A stretch of DNA of 34,364 nt from Candidatus Zymogenaceae bacterium (GCA_016931225.1 JAFGFE010000033.1:1-34364); one strand, 5' to 3'; positions 24,513 through 31,946 are shown, counted from the stretch's first letter. Notes: generated by a model from the letters alone, not told the origin. Numbers and translations: made by a program.

Positions 24513-25874
24513 ATGAAGGAGAAAACATCGATATCCCATCTTCACACCAATAAACACTTTGTCGACCTGATACTGGACAACATCGCCGACGGCGTCTTCA
24601 CCGTGGACACCGACTGGAAAATCACCAGTTTCAACACCGCCGCTGAAAACATCGTGGGTATTGAAAAGAGCGAGGCGCTGGGACGGCGCTGTCACGACGT
24701 CTTTTCCGCCAGCATCTGCACCAGCCGCTGCGCCCTTCGCCACTCCATCGAAACCGGCGAGGCGATCATAGACCAGAAGATCGACATCATCAACAGCAGT
24801 GGAGACAAGGTCCCCATCTCGATAAGCACCGCCGTCATGCGGGATGCGGACGGGACGGTTCTGGGAGGCGTGGAGACCTTTCGGGACCTGTCGGCCATGG
24901 AGGAGCTGAGAAAAGAGATATCGTCACGCTATACCTTCGAAGACATCGTCGGCAAGCATCAGGCGATTCTCGATATATTCGATATCCTGCCGGATATCTC
25001 CGAAAGCGACAGCACCGTACTGATAGAGGGGAAAAGCGGCACCGGCAAGGAGCTCTTCGCCCGGGCCATCCACAACCTCTCCCCTCGGTCGTCGGGCCCC
25101 TTTGTCGCCGTCAATTGCGCCGCCCTTCCCGAAAGCCTCCTGGAATCGGAGCTGTTCGGATACGTCCGGGGTGCCTTCACCAACGCGACCCAGGACAAGC
25201 CGGGCCGATTCGCCCTGGCAAAAGCGGGCACCATCCTGCTGGACGAGGTGGGTGAGCTTCCCCTCCCCACCCAGGTGAAGCTCCTTCGGGTCCTGCAGGA
25301 AAGGAGCTATGAACCCCTGGGGTCCGTCAAGAGCGTCGATGCCGATGTGCGCATCATCGCCTCCACCAACCGTGATCTTGCGCAGATGGTCAGGGAGGGG
25401 TTGTTTCGAGAGGATCTCTTTTTTAGACTCAACGTGCTCAGGATTCGCCTGCCGGAGCTTATAAACCGCAGGGGAGACATCCCGCTTCTTGTCGATCATT
25501 TCGTCGCCCGCCACGCCGCAAGGACGGGCAAACCGATTGTGGGTGTCTCCGACGACGTGCTCTCTTTTCTGATGCGGTATAATTTCCCCGGCAATGTCCG
25601 GGAGTTGGAAAACATCATCGAGCACGGCGTTGTGCTCTGCCGGGGGGAGATCATCGAAATGGAGCATCTGCCCACCGAACTGTTCGGCAACGCTCCGGCT
25701 CTGATGTCCGAAATCGGGACGGGGGATTTGAAAACGACTCGGAGCCAAGCGGAGAAGCAAATCATCATCGACGCCCTTGCCAGATATGACGGCAACCGCC
25801 TTCAGACAGCCCGGGAGCTGGGCATGCACAAGACCACTCTTTGGCGAAAAATGAAGAAATTCGGCCTGCTTTGA
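24513..25874 (+). CDS. Sigma-54-dependent activator with Cys-bearing PAS domain
   Basis: A 453-residue enhancer-binding protein. The PAS domain (about 15-125) carries C60, C69 and C73 (RRCHDVFSASICTSRC), a possible redox or metal sensor. The AAA+ domain (about 143-375) has Walker A EGKSGTGKE (172-180), Walker B ILLDE (241-245) and sigma-54 contact loop GAFTNA (220-225) instead of GAFTGA. A Fis-type helix-turn-helix ends the protein (about 415-453, RLQTARELGMHKTTLWRKM). The ATG at 24513 fits the family start, but no SD precedes it. It has the same relation to the following genes as the cognate activator of the Desulfovibrio ORP operons. Confidence 0.92.
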   Translation: MKEKTSISHLHTNKHFVDLILDNIADGVFTVDTDWKITSFNTAAENIVGIEKSEALGRRCHDVFSASICTSRCALRHSIETGEAIIDQKIDIINSSGDKVPISISTAVMRDADGTVLGGVETFRDLSAMEELRKEISSRYTFEDIVGKHQAILDIFDILPDISESDSTVLIEGKSGTGKELFARAIHNLSPRSSGPFVAVNCAALPESLLESELFGYVRGAFTNATQDKPGRFALAKAGTILLDEVGELPLPTQVKLLRVLQERSYEPLGSVKSVDADVRIIASTNRDLAQMVREGLFREDLFFRLNVLRIRLPELINRRGDIPLLVDHFVARHAARTGKPIVGVSDDVLSFLMRYNFPGNVRELENIIEHGVVLCRGEIIEMEHLPTELFGNAPALMSEIGTGDLKTTRSQAEKQIIIDALARYDGNRLQTARELGMHKTTLWRKMKKFGLL

Positions 25875-25885
25875 TTGTGGTACGA

Positions 25886-25999
25886 GGTTGCATCTATGAT
25901 ACCAATGATCGTAGTATTGTTTCATTTTTGCAACCAGGACTATTGCTTTCTCCACCGCCGTTCACCGAGCGATGAGGCCAACCATATGGTATCATTGGT
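25886..25999. promoter_or_regulatory. Enhancer-like sites upstream of the sigma-54 promoter
   Basis: Two inverted pairs. GGTTGCATCTATG (25886-25898) faces TTTGCAACCA (25927-25936), the reverse complement of TGGTTGCAAA; both match the repeats before the activator gene. In addition ATGATACCA (25896-25904) and its reverse complement TGGTATCAT (25987-25995) lie about 130 and 40 bp before the -24 element. Also a perfect 10-bp palindrome ACCATATGGT (25981-25990). Distances suit activator binding with DNA looping. Confidence 0.55.
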
Positions 26000-26030
26000 C
26001 TTATTCTTTTTTTTCGCGTGTCCTTTCTTC

Positions 26031-26046
26031 TGGCACGCCAATTGCA
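26031..26046 (+). promoter_or_regulatory. Sigma-54 (-24/-12) promoter
   Basis: TGGCAC-GCCAA-TTGCA, an exact match to the consensus TGGCAC-N5-TTGCW, with GG at -25/-24 and GC at -13/-12. Predicted transcription start about 26057, only 3 nt before the ATG at 26060. Confidence 0.88.
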
Positions 26047-26059
26047 ATATATTTCTCAC

Positions 26060-26476
26060 ATGAGTGAGAATACTGAAAAGATCGCCCTCCCCCTGTTCGG
26101 GGAGAGAATCGCGCCCCGCTTGGACACGGCCCAGCGCCTTCGCTTCGTGACTGTTCGCGACGGCTCCGTGGAAGAGACCGAAGACGTGATGGTGGTGGGG
26201 GTCCACCCCCTCAAGCTCGCCCACTGGCTCAGGGACGAGGGGGTCGGCGTCCTGATATGCTGCGGCATCGACCGGATGACATCCCGGATGTTTTACGAAT
26301 CCGGTATCCTGTTGATTCCCCGTATCGGCGCCGACGCGGACCAGGCCGTCCGCGCGTATATCAACGGCACCATCGAGTCGCTCAGCATCATCCCGATCAA
26401 CAGACCGGGACGGGGAAGACGCCATCGCGGTGGGCGGTTCGGGCGATTCACACAGGACGATAATTCACAAGATTGA
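26060..26476 (+). CDS. NifX/NifB-like dinitrogenase-cofactor-type protein, first of ORP-like operon
   Basis: A 138-residue member of the dinitrogenase iron-molybdenum cofactor family (ribonuclease-H-like fold). The core starts at once (KIALPLFGERIAPRLDTAQRLRFVTV) and runs to about residue 110. The tail is Arg/Gly-rich (GRGRRHRGGRFGRF), possibly nucleic-acid or protein binding. The only sensible start is the ATG at 26060. It lacks an SD and lies about 3 nt from the predicted sigma-54 transcription start, implying leaderless or nearly leaderless translation. Family members carry metal clusters; the metal here is unknown. Confidence 0.82.
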   Translation: MSENTEKIALPLFGERIAPRLDTAQRLRFVTVRDGSVEETEDVMVVGVHPLKLAHWLRDEGVGVLICCGIDRMTSRMFYESGILLIPRIGADADQAVRAYINGTIESLSIIPINRPGRGRRHRGGRFGRFTQDDNSQD

Positions 26477-26502
26477 TAAAACAACAGAGGAGGATATGAA
26501 TC

Positions 26503-26874
26503 ATGCCGAGAGGAGACAGAACGGGACCACAGGGAATGGGACCCATGACCGGACGGGGCATGGGATACTGCGCCGGGTATAACACTCCCGGATTCGCCAA
26601 TCCGGCAGGTTTCGGTTTCGGCCGGGGCATGGCCTGGGGTCGTGGTCGGGCGCCTATGGGCGGCGGCCGGGGCATGGCATGGGGCCGGGGCGGAGGTGGA
26701 TGGGGTGGATACGGATACGGGGCAGTACCGCCGGCGTATCCCCCGGCTTTTTCCCCCTATACCCCCGAGGATGAACAGACGTATCTCGAGACGGAGATGG
26801 AGGGCCTGAAGACCCACATGGAGGCGATTCAAAAGCGCCTGGACCAGCTCATCGCCACGAAGAACGAGAAGTAA
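26503..26874 (+). CDS. DUF5320 glycine-rich protein with C-terminal coiled coil
   Basis: A 123-residue DUF5320 protein. It begins with the family signature MPRGDRTGPQGMGPMTGRGMGYC, then a Gly/Arg/Met/Trp-rich low-complexity part (to about 75), a Pro/Tyr stretch (AVPPAYPPAFSPYTPEDE) and a C-terminal coiled coil (YLETEMEGLKTHMEAIQKRLDQLI). GGAGG stands 9 nt before the ATG. These proteins habitually accompany NifX-like and MinD genes in anaerobes; the biochemical role is not established. Confidence 0.85.
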   Translation: MPRGDRTGPQGMGPMTGRGMGYCAGYNTPGFANPAGFGFGRGMAWGRGRAPMGGGRGMAWGRGGGGWGGYGYGAVPPAYPPAFSPYTPEDEQTYLETEMEGLKTHMEAIQKRLDQLIATKNEK

Positions 26875-27004
26875 CAAATCATTCGCACGCGATACTCATG
26901 TGCACACGGGAATGATGAATGTACAGAAGCCATGTACGCTCATGATCTCGAAAGCCGGGTGATCCGTGTGATCGCCCACAGGGATCCGTGCGGGAAACGA
27001 CACC

Positions 27005-27931
27005 ATGAAAGAAGACAAAGAAAAAAGTACCGAGTGCGGACAGGACTCGACCTGTTCCGCCTGTGACAAGGGATCGGAATGTGATGCGGCGACACGGGAA
27101 AAACACGCCGAAGAATTGTTGAAACAACGCCTGGACGCCATATCAAAAAAGGTCATGGTGATGAGCGGCAAGGGCGGCGTGGGAAAATCAACGGTGGCGG
27201 CCAATCTTGCGGTAGCCCTCGCCCGGAAGGGATGTGAGGTGGGACTTCTTGACGCGGATATCCACGGCCCCAACATCCCGAAGCTTCTGGGACTGGAGGA
27301 CAGCAGGCTTCACAGCTCCCCGGAGGGTATTCTTCCGGTTCGTCCCATGGAGCGGCTGAAGGTCGTCTCTGTCGCGTATATCCTCGACTCCCCGGATACT
27401 CCGGTTATCTGGAGGGGTCCGATGAAGCACGGGGTTATCCGACAGTTTCTTGGGGAGGTGGTCTGGGGAAATTTGGATATACTTATCGTGGATCTTCCCC
27501 CTGGAACCGGGGACGAGCCGCTGTCTGTGGCCCAATCCGTCGGTGACGCCGACGGCTCGATCATCGTCACCACACCCCAGGATGTGGCGCTTCTGGACAG
27601 TCGAAAATCCATCGCCTTCTCCCAAAAAATCGGTGTACCGGTACTGGGAGTGGTGGAAAACATGAGCGGACTGGTCTGTCCCCACTGCGGCAAGACCATC
27701 GACATGTTCATCCCCGGAGGCGGCGAGGCGGCTGCCCACGAAATGGGAGTGGCCTTTCTCGGTTGCATTCCAATGGATCCCGTAATCATGCAGGGCGGGG
27801 ATGCCGGAACTCCGTTCATGGGAATGGAAGACGCAGGCGGCACCGTTGCCGCATTTGAAAAGATCGTAAAACGTATTGAAAAGAATCTGGAAGCGGTCGA
27901 TCCGAAACGATACGGCCTCGGAGGAGATTAA
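27005..27931 (+). CDS. Mrp/Nbp35-type iron-sulfur carrier ATPase
   Basis: A 308-residue P-loop NTPase of the Mrp/Nbp35/ApbC family, which binds and transfers Fe-S clusters. The N-terminal Cys cluster is C11, C17, C20 and C26. The deviant Walker A is GKGGVGKS (55-62). The ADIHGPNIPKLLG, VWRGP-type (IWRGPMKHG) and DLPPGTGDEP motifs follow, and the CPHCG pair (about 222-225) can bridge a cluster in the dimer. Family core is complete. A 130-bp gap separates it from the DUF5320 gene, and its SD is weak. It is immediately followed by another NifX-like gene. Confidence 0.93.
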   Translation: MKEDKEKSTECGQDSTCSACDKGSECDAATREKHAEELLKQRLDAISKKVMVMSGKGGVGKSTVAANLAVALARKGCEVGLLDADIHGPNIPKLLGLEDSRLHSSPEGILPVRPMERLKVVSVAYILDSPDTPVIWRGPMKHGVIRQFLGEVVWGNLDILIVDLPPGTGDEPLSVAQSVGDADGSIIVTTPQDVALLDSRKSIAFSQKIGVPVLGVVENMSGLVCPHCGKTIDMFIPGGGEAAAHEMGVAFLGCIPMDPVIMQGGDAGTPFMGMEDAGGTVAAFEKIVKRIEKNLEAVDPKRYGLGGD

Positions 27932-27936
27932 AACCG

Positions 27937-28311
27937 ATGAAAAAAATCGCATGCGCCGCCGATGACGGCGGCGGTTTGAATGCAGAGCTCTCCGCCCACT
28001 TCGGTCGCTGTCCGTATTACGTGATGGTGACGGTTGAGAAAGAAAATATCACCGACGTCTCAGTTGTCGAAAATCCTCATTACGAAAACCACCAGCCCGG
28101 GGTCATGCCCCGGTTCATCTCGTCATTGGGGGCCGACGTGATTATCGCCGGTGGAATGGGACCCCGGGCTGTGGACTTATTTCACTCTTTGAATATCGAT
28201 GTGGTCTCCGGCATCATCGGAAGGGTCGAGGATGTCGTACGCGCATTCCTTGACGGCAAAATCGAGGGGGTGGTGCCCTGCGCCCACGATCACAATGAGA
28301 GCTGCCAGTAA
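27937..28311 (+). CDS. NifX/NifB-like protein with His/Cys-rich C-terminus
   Basis: A 124-residue dinitrogenase-cofactor-family protein (KIACAADDGGGLNAELSAHFGRCPYYVMV to the end). The HFGRCPY motif, the GADVIIAGGMGPRAVD turn and the C-terminal CAHDHNESC are clear. The His/Cys tail could bind metal. It resembles ORP-type and archaeal NifB-like small proteins that hold a Mo-Cu or Fe-S cluster. GGAGGAG lies 10 nt upstream, and the start is 5 nt after the Mrp stop. Confidence 0.87.
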   Translation: MKKIACAADDGGGLNAELSAHFGRCPYYVMVTVEKENITDVSVVENPHYENHQPGVMPRFISSLGADVIIAGGMGPRAVDLFHSLNIDVVSGIIGRVEDVVRAFLDGKIEGVVPCAHDHNESCQ

Positions 28312-28403
28312 GCCGGCGGCTTTCACCTGTGATGTGAGATCGAGATACAAAATATGAATCTCACGTACCATACAAACATCAAATAAATACCAGAGGTGAC
28401 ATC

Positions 28404-28652
28404 ATGACTCCAAGAGGGAGCGGCCAAGGAAGAGGCGGAGGACAGGGACCGGGGTCCGGCGGTGGACGAGGACAGGGACAGGGACCGGGGTCCGGCGGCG
28501 GTCGGGGCATGGGCGGAGGAAATCAGCCCGGGGCCGGCCCAACCGGTGAGTGTGTCTGTCCGAATTGCGGAAAGAAGCAGACCCACGTTCGAGGAACACC
28601 CTGCTACAATTTAACGTGTCCGGACTGCAATGTCCCCTTGATACGGGCATAA
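28404..28652 (+). CDS. Gly-rich protein with C-terminal zinc ribbon
   Basis: An 82-residue protein. Residues 1-47 are Gly/Arg/Gln-rich with a near-exact repeated block (GPGSGGGRG twice). Residues 49-80 form a Cys-pair ribbon: CVCPNCG, PC and CPDC. Similar ribbons occur beside DUF5320 and MinD genes of ORP-like loci. The ribbon probably binds Zn or an Fe-S cluster. GAGGTG precedes the ATG. A 7-bp inverted repeat (GTGAGAT 28334-28340 / ATCTCAC 28358-28364) lies in the 92-bp gap upstream. Confidence 0.75.
   Translation: MTPRGSGQGRGGGQGPGSGGGRGQGQGPGSGGGRGMGGGNQPGAGPTGECVCPNCGKKQTHVRGTPCYNLTCPDCNVPLIRA
28443..28498 (+). repeat. 20-bp direct repeat, 36-bp period
   Basis: Two exact 20-bp copies (28443-28462 and 28479-28498) inside the Gly-rich coding part of the zinc-ribbon gene. 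The period is 12 codons, so gain or loss keeps frame. Confidence 0.85.
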
Positions 28653-28709
28653 ACGGTATCCTGCATGTGCGTTTTTTCGCATATCGGGACGATATATAAG
28701 GAGACAGAC

Positions 28710-29084
28710 ATGAAAATCGCCATAACCGCAGAGAAGGGATCATTGGATGCTGCCCTCGATCCCCGGTTCGGCCGATGCGCCTGGTTCATCATCCTGGATA
28801 CCGCCTCACCAGAGGCGTTCACCGCCATCGAAAATCGTGCCGCGTCGGCCGGGGGCGGTGCCGGCGTCCAGGCGTCCCAGGCGATTATCGATGAGGGAGT
28901 TCAGACGGTGATCTCCGGCAATTTCGGTCCAAAGGCATACGACGCCCTCAACTCCGCCGGGGTATCCATGTGCGTCGTGGAGGCCCAGACAGTTCGGGAG
29001 GCCGTTGAAGCATTCAACGCCGGGAAAGGAAAACTGCTCGATTCCCCCACTGCCGCGGCCCATGCGGGCCTTCGGAGAATATAA
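28710..29084 (+). CDS. Third NifX/NifB-like protein of the operon
   Basis: A 124-residue dinitrogenase-cofactor-family protein starting MKIAITAEKG, with FGRCAWFIILD at about 21-31, the ENRAASAGGGAGVQASQAIIDEGVQTVISGNFGPKA core and VREAVEAFNAGK at the end. The ATG at 28710 is chosen for AAGGAG 8 nt upstream; an earlier in-frame start lacks this. It differs from the 27937 gene by lacking the His/Cys tail and by having a Gly-rich loop typical of ORP-like proteins. Likely apo-carrier for a metal cluster. Confidence 0.87.
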   Translation: MKIAITAEKGSLDAALDPRFGRCAWFIILDTASPEAFTAIENRAASAGGGAGVQASQAIIDEGVQTVISGNFGPKAYDALNSAGVSMCVVEAQTVREAVEAFNAGKGKLLDSPTAAAHAGLRRI

Positions 29085-29119
29085 TTTCAGCAATGTAGCC
29101 GGACCAAGGAGATATTGAA

Positions 29120-29974
29120 GTGAAAATAACCGTAGCCAGCGGCAAGGGCGGCACCGGCAAGACCACCGTCGCCGTCAACCTGGCCGTCCTGGCGGCAAGC
29201 GAGATGGATGGGGTCGCCTACGTGGATTGCGACGTGGAAGAACCGGACGGTCACCTTTTTTTAAATCCCCACATTACGTCTGAAAGCGACGCCCGAGTGC
29301 CGGTTCCGGTCGTCGACGAGGATCGATGCACCCACTGCGGGGACTGCGCCCGTGCCTGCAGTTTCAACGCCCTTCTTGCAGCGAAAAAAAAGGTGGTCAT
29401 CTTCGAGGAACTCTGTCACGGCTGCGGCACCTGCTCCATCGTCTGCCCCGAGGACGCTATCTCTGAAACGACCCGGGCGATCGGCGTGGTCCGGCAGGGC
29501 CACGCAGACGGTACGACATATCTGGGCGGAGTCCTCAATGTGGGAGAACACATGGCCACACCGCTTGTGGCACGGGTGAAGGAAGATATAACGCATGATA
29601 TTTCCCTTGCTTTTATCGACGCCTCCCCCGGCACGTCCTGCCCGGTTATCGAGGCGGTCAGGGATACCGACTATGTCATTCTCGTCACCGAACCCACCCC
29701 CTTCGGACTGAGCGATTTAACCCTTGCGGTGGAGATGACCCGTACACTGGGCATTCCCTTCGGCGTCGTGATAAACCGGGCCATGGATACCGCGAGCGAA
29801 CTGGATGACTACCTCGAACGGGAAAATATAGACATCCTCGCCCGCATTCCCCTGAGAAGGGAGATCGCCGAAACGATCTCCCGGGGCGAGATGTTACTGG
29901 ACAAAAATCGGGAAATACGAGATATTTTCCAATCCCTTTTCGAATCAATTGCATTAAAATTGAAAACCGCATAG
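29120..29974 (+). CDS. MinD-family ATPase with inserted 2[4Fe-4S] ferredoxin domain (1)
   Basis: A 284-residue P-loop ATPase. Deviant Walker A GKGGTGKT (8-15); inserted ferredoxin domain with C70/73/76/80 and C99/102/105/109; then the DASPGTSCPVIEA segment and a TEPTPFGLSDL switch region. Starts at GTG (29120) with AAGGAG 8 nt upstream. Such CooC/MinD ATPases with ferredoxin inserts come in pairs in the ORP operon and beside NifB-like proteins, and probably drive ATP-dependent cluster or metal insertion. Confidence 0.92.
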   Translation: MKITVASGKGGTGKTTVAVNLAVLAASEMDGVAYVDCDVEEPDGHLFLNPHITSESDARVPVPVVDEDRCTHCGDCARACSFNALLAAKKKVVIFEELCHGCGTCSIVCPEDAISETTRAIGVVRQGHADGTTYLGGVLNVGEHMATPLVARVKEDITHDISLAFIDASPGTSCPVIEAVRDTDYVILVTEPTPFGLSDLTLAVEMTRTLGIPFGVVINRAMDTASELDDYLERENIDILARIPLRREIAETISRGEMLLDKNREIRDIFQSLFESIALKLKTA

Positions 29975-30228
29975 GATAAACCGAACAGAAAGACAGAACA
30001 CTCATCATAGTATAAAAATCATCGCATGGGACGGGGTCGCCTGCGGGCCTACACCCGCCGTATGAGCACAATGTACGGATTCGGGTGCGGCCGTCATCAT
30101 CAAACGGGAGATGTTTTTCTCCTGCACAGGCTTAAAACTCTCTTCGTACACTTCCGGCGATGTTCCGGACGGTAACACACGTACGATAAAATTTCCGGGG
30201 ATTGTTTCGGATATCGTATTGGGATAGC
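29975..30228 (+). other. 254-bp gap inside the ORP-like gene run
   Basis: No family-supported gene. A 49-codon frame from the ATG at 30026 has Cys/His content but no SD. Small hairpins (CGGGTGTAGGCCCG type near 30045-30062 on the minus strand; GGAGA/TCTCC near 30107-30122) are present. An internal promoter or processing site is possible. Confidence 0.35.
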
Positions 30229-30762
30229 ATGAGAAACTTCAAAGACATCTACAATCGGAAGAGCGCTGAGTCGGACGAGCTTTCCTATTCACCGACCGTC
30301 ATCGATCACTTTCAACACCCGAGAAACATCGGCGTGCTGGATGACTATAATGCGTATGCCAAAAGCGGCGATCCGGAATGCGGCGATTATGTCGAGATGT
30401 TCTTTCTGATCCGCGAGCCTGACGGTGTCATCGAGAACGTATCATTTCGCGTGTTCGGATGTGCCGGGGCCATTGCCTGCGGCAGCGCCGTCACGGTGCT
30501 GGCACAGGGGATGGATATGCTCGAGGCCCTCACCCTCTCAGAAAATGACGTTTTGACCTATCTGGGCGGTCTTCCTGAAAATAAGCGTCATTGCTCCATA
30601 ACGGCTCTCACGGCCCTCAAGACGGCCCTCTCCGAGTATCTCATGCGTACCTACGCGGTGAACGAGGGGATCGTGACCGATGAGGATGAATTTTACCAAA
30701 CCTATGTACAGGATCACCCGCTATCGAATCGGGTGTATAATCGTCATGAAAAAAAGCGATAA
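30229..30762 (+). CDS. IscU/NifU-N-like iron-sulfur scaffold
   Basis: A 177-residue protein with a full IscU fold (about 20-145): SPTVIDHFQHPRNIGVLDD, GDPECGD with C51 and the conserved D53, FGCAGAIACGSAVT with C78, and KRHCS with C122. So all three cluster-ligand Cys of IscU are present, plus an extra C84. N- and C-terminal extensions (about 19 and 32 residues) are unusual. The ATG at 30229 fits the frame; the SD is weak. It sits between two ferredoxin-MinD ATPases and overlaps the second by 17 nt. No iscS is adjacent, and the nearest desulfurase is in the selenium operon. Confidence 0.88.
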   Translation: MRNFKDIYNRKSAESDELSYSPTVIDHFQHPRNIGVLDDYNAYAKSGDPECGDYVEMFFLIREPDGVIENVSFRVFGCAGAIACGSAVTVLAQGMDMLEALTLSENDVLTYLGGLPENKRHCSITALTALKTALSEYLMRTYAVNEGIVTDEDEFYQTYVQDHPLSNRVYNRHEKKR

Positions 30763-31660
30763 CAGACCCTTTACCATCGTCGTGGTCAGCGGCAAGGGGG
30801 GTACCGGCAAGACAACGGTTACCGCCGCCCTGTCGATTCTTGCGGAAAATATCGTCGTGTGCGATGCGGACGTCGACGCCGCCAACCTTCACCTTATCCT
30901 CAAACCCCAGGTCATTGAATCCAGGGACTTTTTCGGTATCAAGCTGGCATCCATAGACGAATCTCTCTGCACAGGCTGCGGCGAATGCCTCGACGCCTGC
31001 CGCTACGACGCGATCGTTCCCGATCCCATCCGGGTTGTGGAATCCTTCTGCGAGGGGTGCGCCGCCTGTTTTCACGTTTGTCCGGTCAATGCCGTCACCA
31101 TGAAGCCGCACCAGGCAGGAGAGCTGTATATCTCACGAATAGCATCCCACAGTGACGGCCGGACAGACATCCCGATGATTCACGCCCGCCTGGGCATCGC
31201 CGAGGACAACTCCGGCCTGCTCGTCAGCGAGGTCAGGAAGTCGGCCGATGAAATGGCCGAAACCGATCACTTGGAGACGATCCTCATAGACGGACCGCCG
31301 GGCATCGGCTGTCCGGTCATCGCGTCTCTCACCGGGTCGAACCTGGCTCTGGTGGTCACCGAGCCGACGGTCAGCGGCGTGTCGGATCTTGAACGCATCC
31401 TGGAGCTCTGCGGCCACTTTCGCATCCCCACTCGGATCATCATCAATAAATGCGATATCAACGAAGAGCTGTGCCGCACCATAGAGCGTGTCGCTGAAGA
31501 CGCGGGCGGAAAAGTCATCGGCCGCATCCCGTATGACGAGAGGGTCATTGAGAGCATCTCTCGGAAAACGACCGTAATTGAGGCGGGCCCTGAATCGATC
31601 GCCCGGGAAATCCGCTCCGTGTGGGATCGGGTGACCGGTGAGATTGCCGAAATGAGATAA
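30746..31660 (+). CDS. MinD-family ATPase with inserted 2[4Fe-4S] ferredoxin domain (2)
   Basis: A 304-residue paralogue of the 29120 protein. Walker A GKGGTGKT (16-23), ferredoxin insert with C75/78/81/85 and C102/105/108/112, DGPPGIGCPVIAS (DxPPG type) and TEPTVSGVSDLERILELC. The ATG at 30746 lies inside the end of the IscU-like gene (17-nt overlap), implying coupling. The pair of ferredoxin-MinD ATPases probably forms a heterodimer, as inferred for the two such subunits of the ORP complex. Confidence 0.92.
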   Translation: MKKSDNRPFTIVVVSGKGGTGKTTVTAALSILAENIVVCDADVDAANLHLILKPQVIESRDFFGIKLASIDESLCTGCGECLDACRYDAIVPDPIRVVESFCEGCAACFHVCPVNAVTMKPHQAGELYISRIASHSDGRTDIPMIHARLGIAEDNSGLLVSEVRKSADEMAETDHLETILIDGPPGIGCPVIASLTGSNLALVVTEPTVSGVSDLERILELCGHFRIPTRIIINKCDINEELCRTIERVAEDAGGKVIGRIPYDERVIESISRKTTVIEAGPESIAREIRSVWDRVTGEIAEMR

Positions 31661-31674
31661 CACAGGAGAAACAC

Positions 31675-31926
31675 ATGCCGATTTATGAATATCGCTGCCT
31701 TACCTGTGAACATATCCAGGAAATGCTGGTGGTTGTGGGAAACCGGGAGGAAACACCGACATGTTCGAAGTGCGGCGGCACGGCCTTTCAAAAGCTGATG
31801 TCCGCCTCCAGCTCCCGGGTGTCTCCGTCCTCAGGCGATACAACATCTTCGCAAACCCGCTGTTGCGGCGCGGAATCGCCGAGGGGGGACTGTATCCCCG
31901 GTTCCTGCTGCAGCACAAAGGGATAA
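31675..31926 (+). CDS. FmdB-type zinc ribbon protein
   Basis: An 83-residue FmdB/putative regulatory protein. The signature MPIYEYRCLTCEH is followed by CSKCGG, forming a four-Cys ribbon (C8, C11, C30, C33). The tail holds a further cluster of Cys (RCCGAESPRGDCIPGSCC). AGGAG lies 8 nt before the ATG and 14 nt after the ATPase gene, so it ends the operon. Function of the family is not firmly known. Confidence 0.85.
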   Translation: MPIYEYRCLTCEHIQEMLVVVGNREETPTCSKCGGTAFQKLMSASSSRVSPSSGDTTSSQTRCCGAESPRGDCIPGSCCSTKG

Positions 31927-31946
31927 TACCCCTTATTGAATAGCGG

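Noticed and set aside
24924-25955. 343-codon minus-strand frame opposite the sigma-54 activator
   Set aside because: Antisense shadow; the plus strand encodes an intact PAS/AAA+/Fis protein.
26018-26059. Upstream GTG start for the first ORP-like operon gene
   Set aside because: The extension runs through the sigma-54 -24/-12 element, so it would not be transcribed from that promoter.
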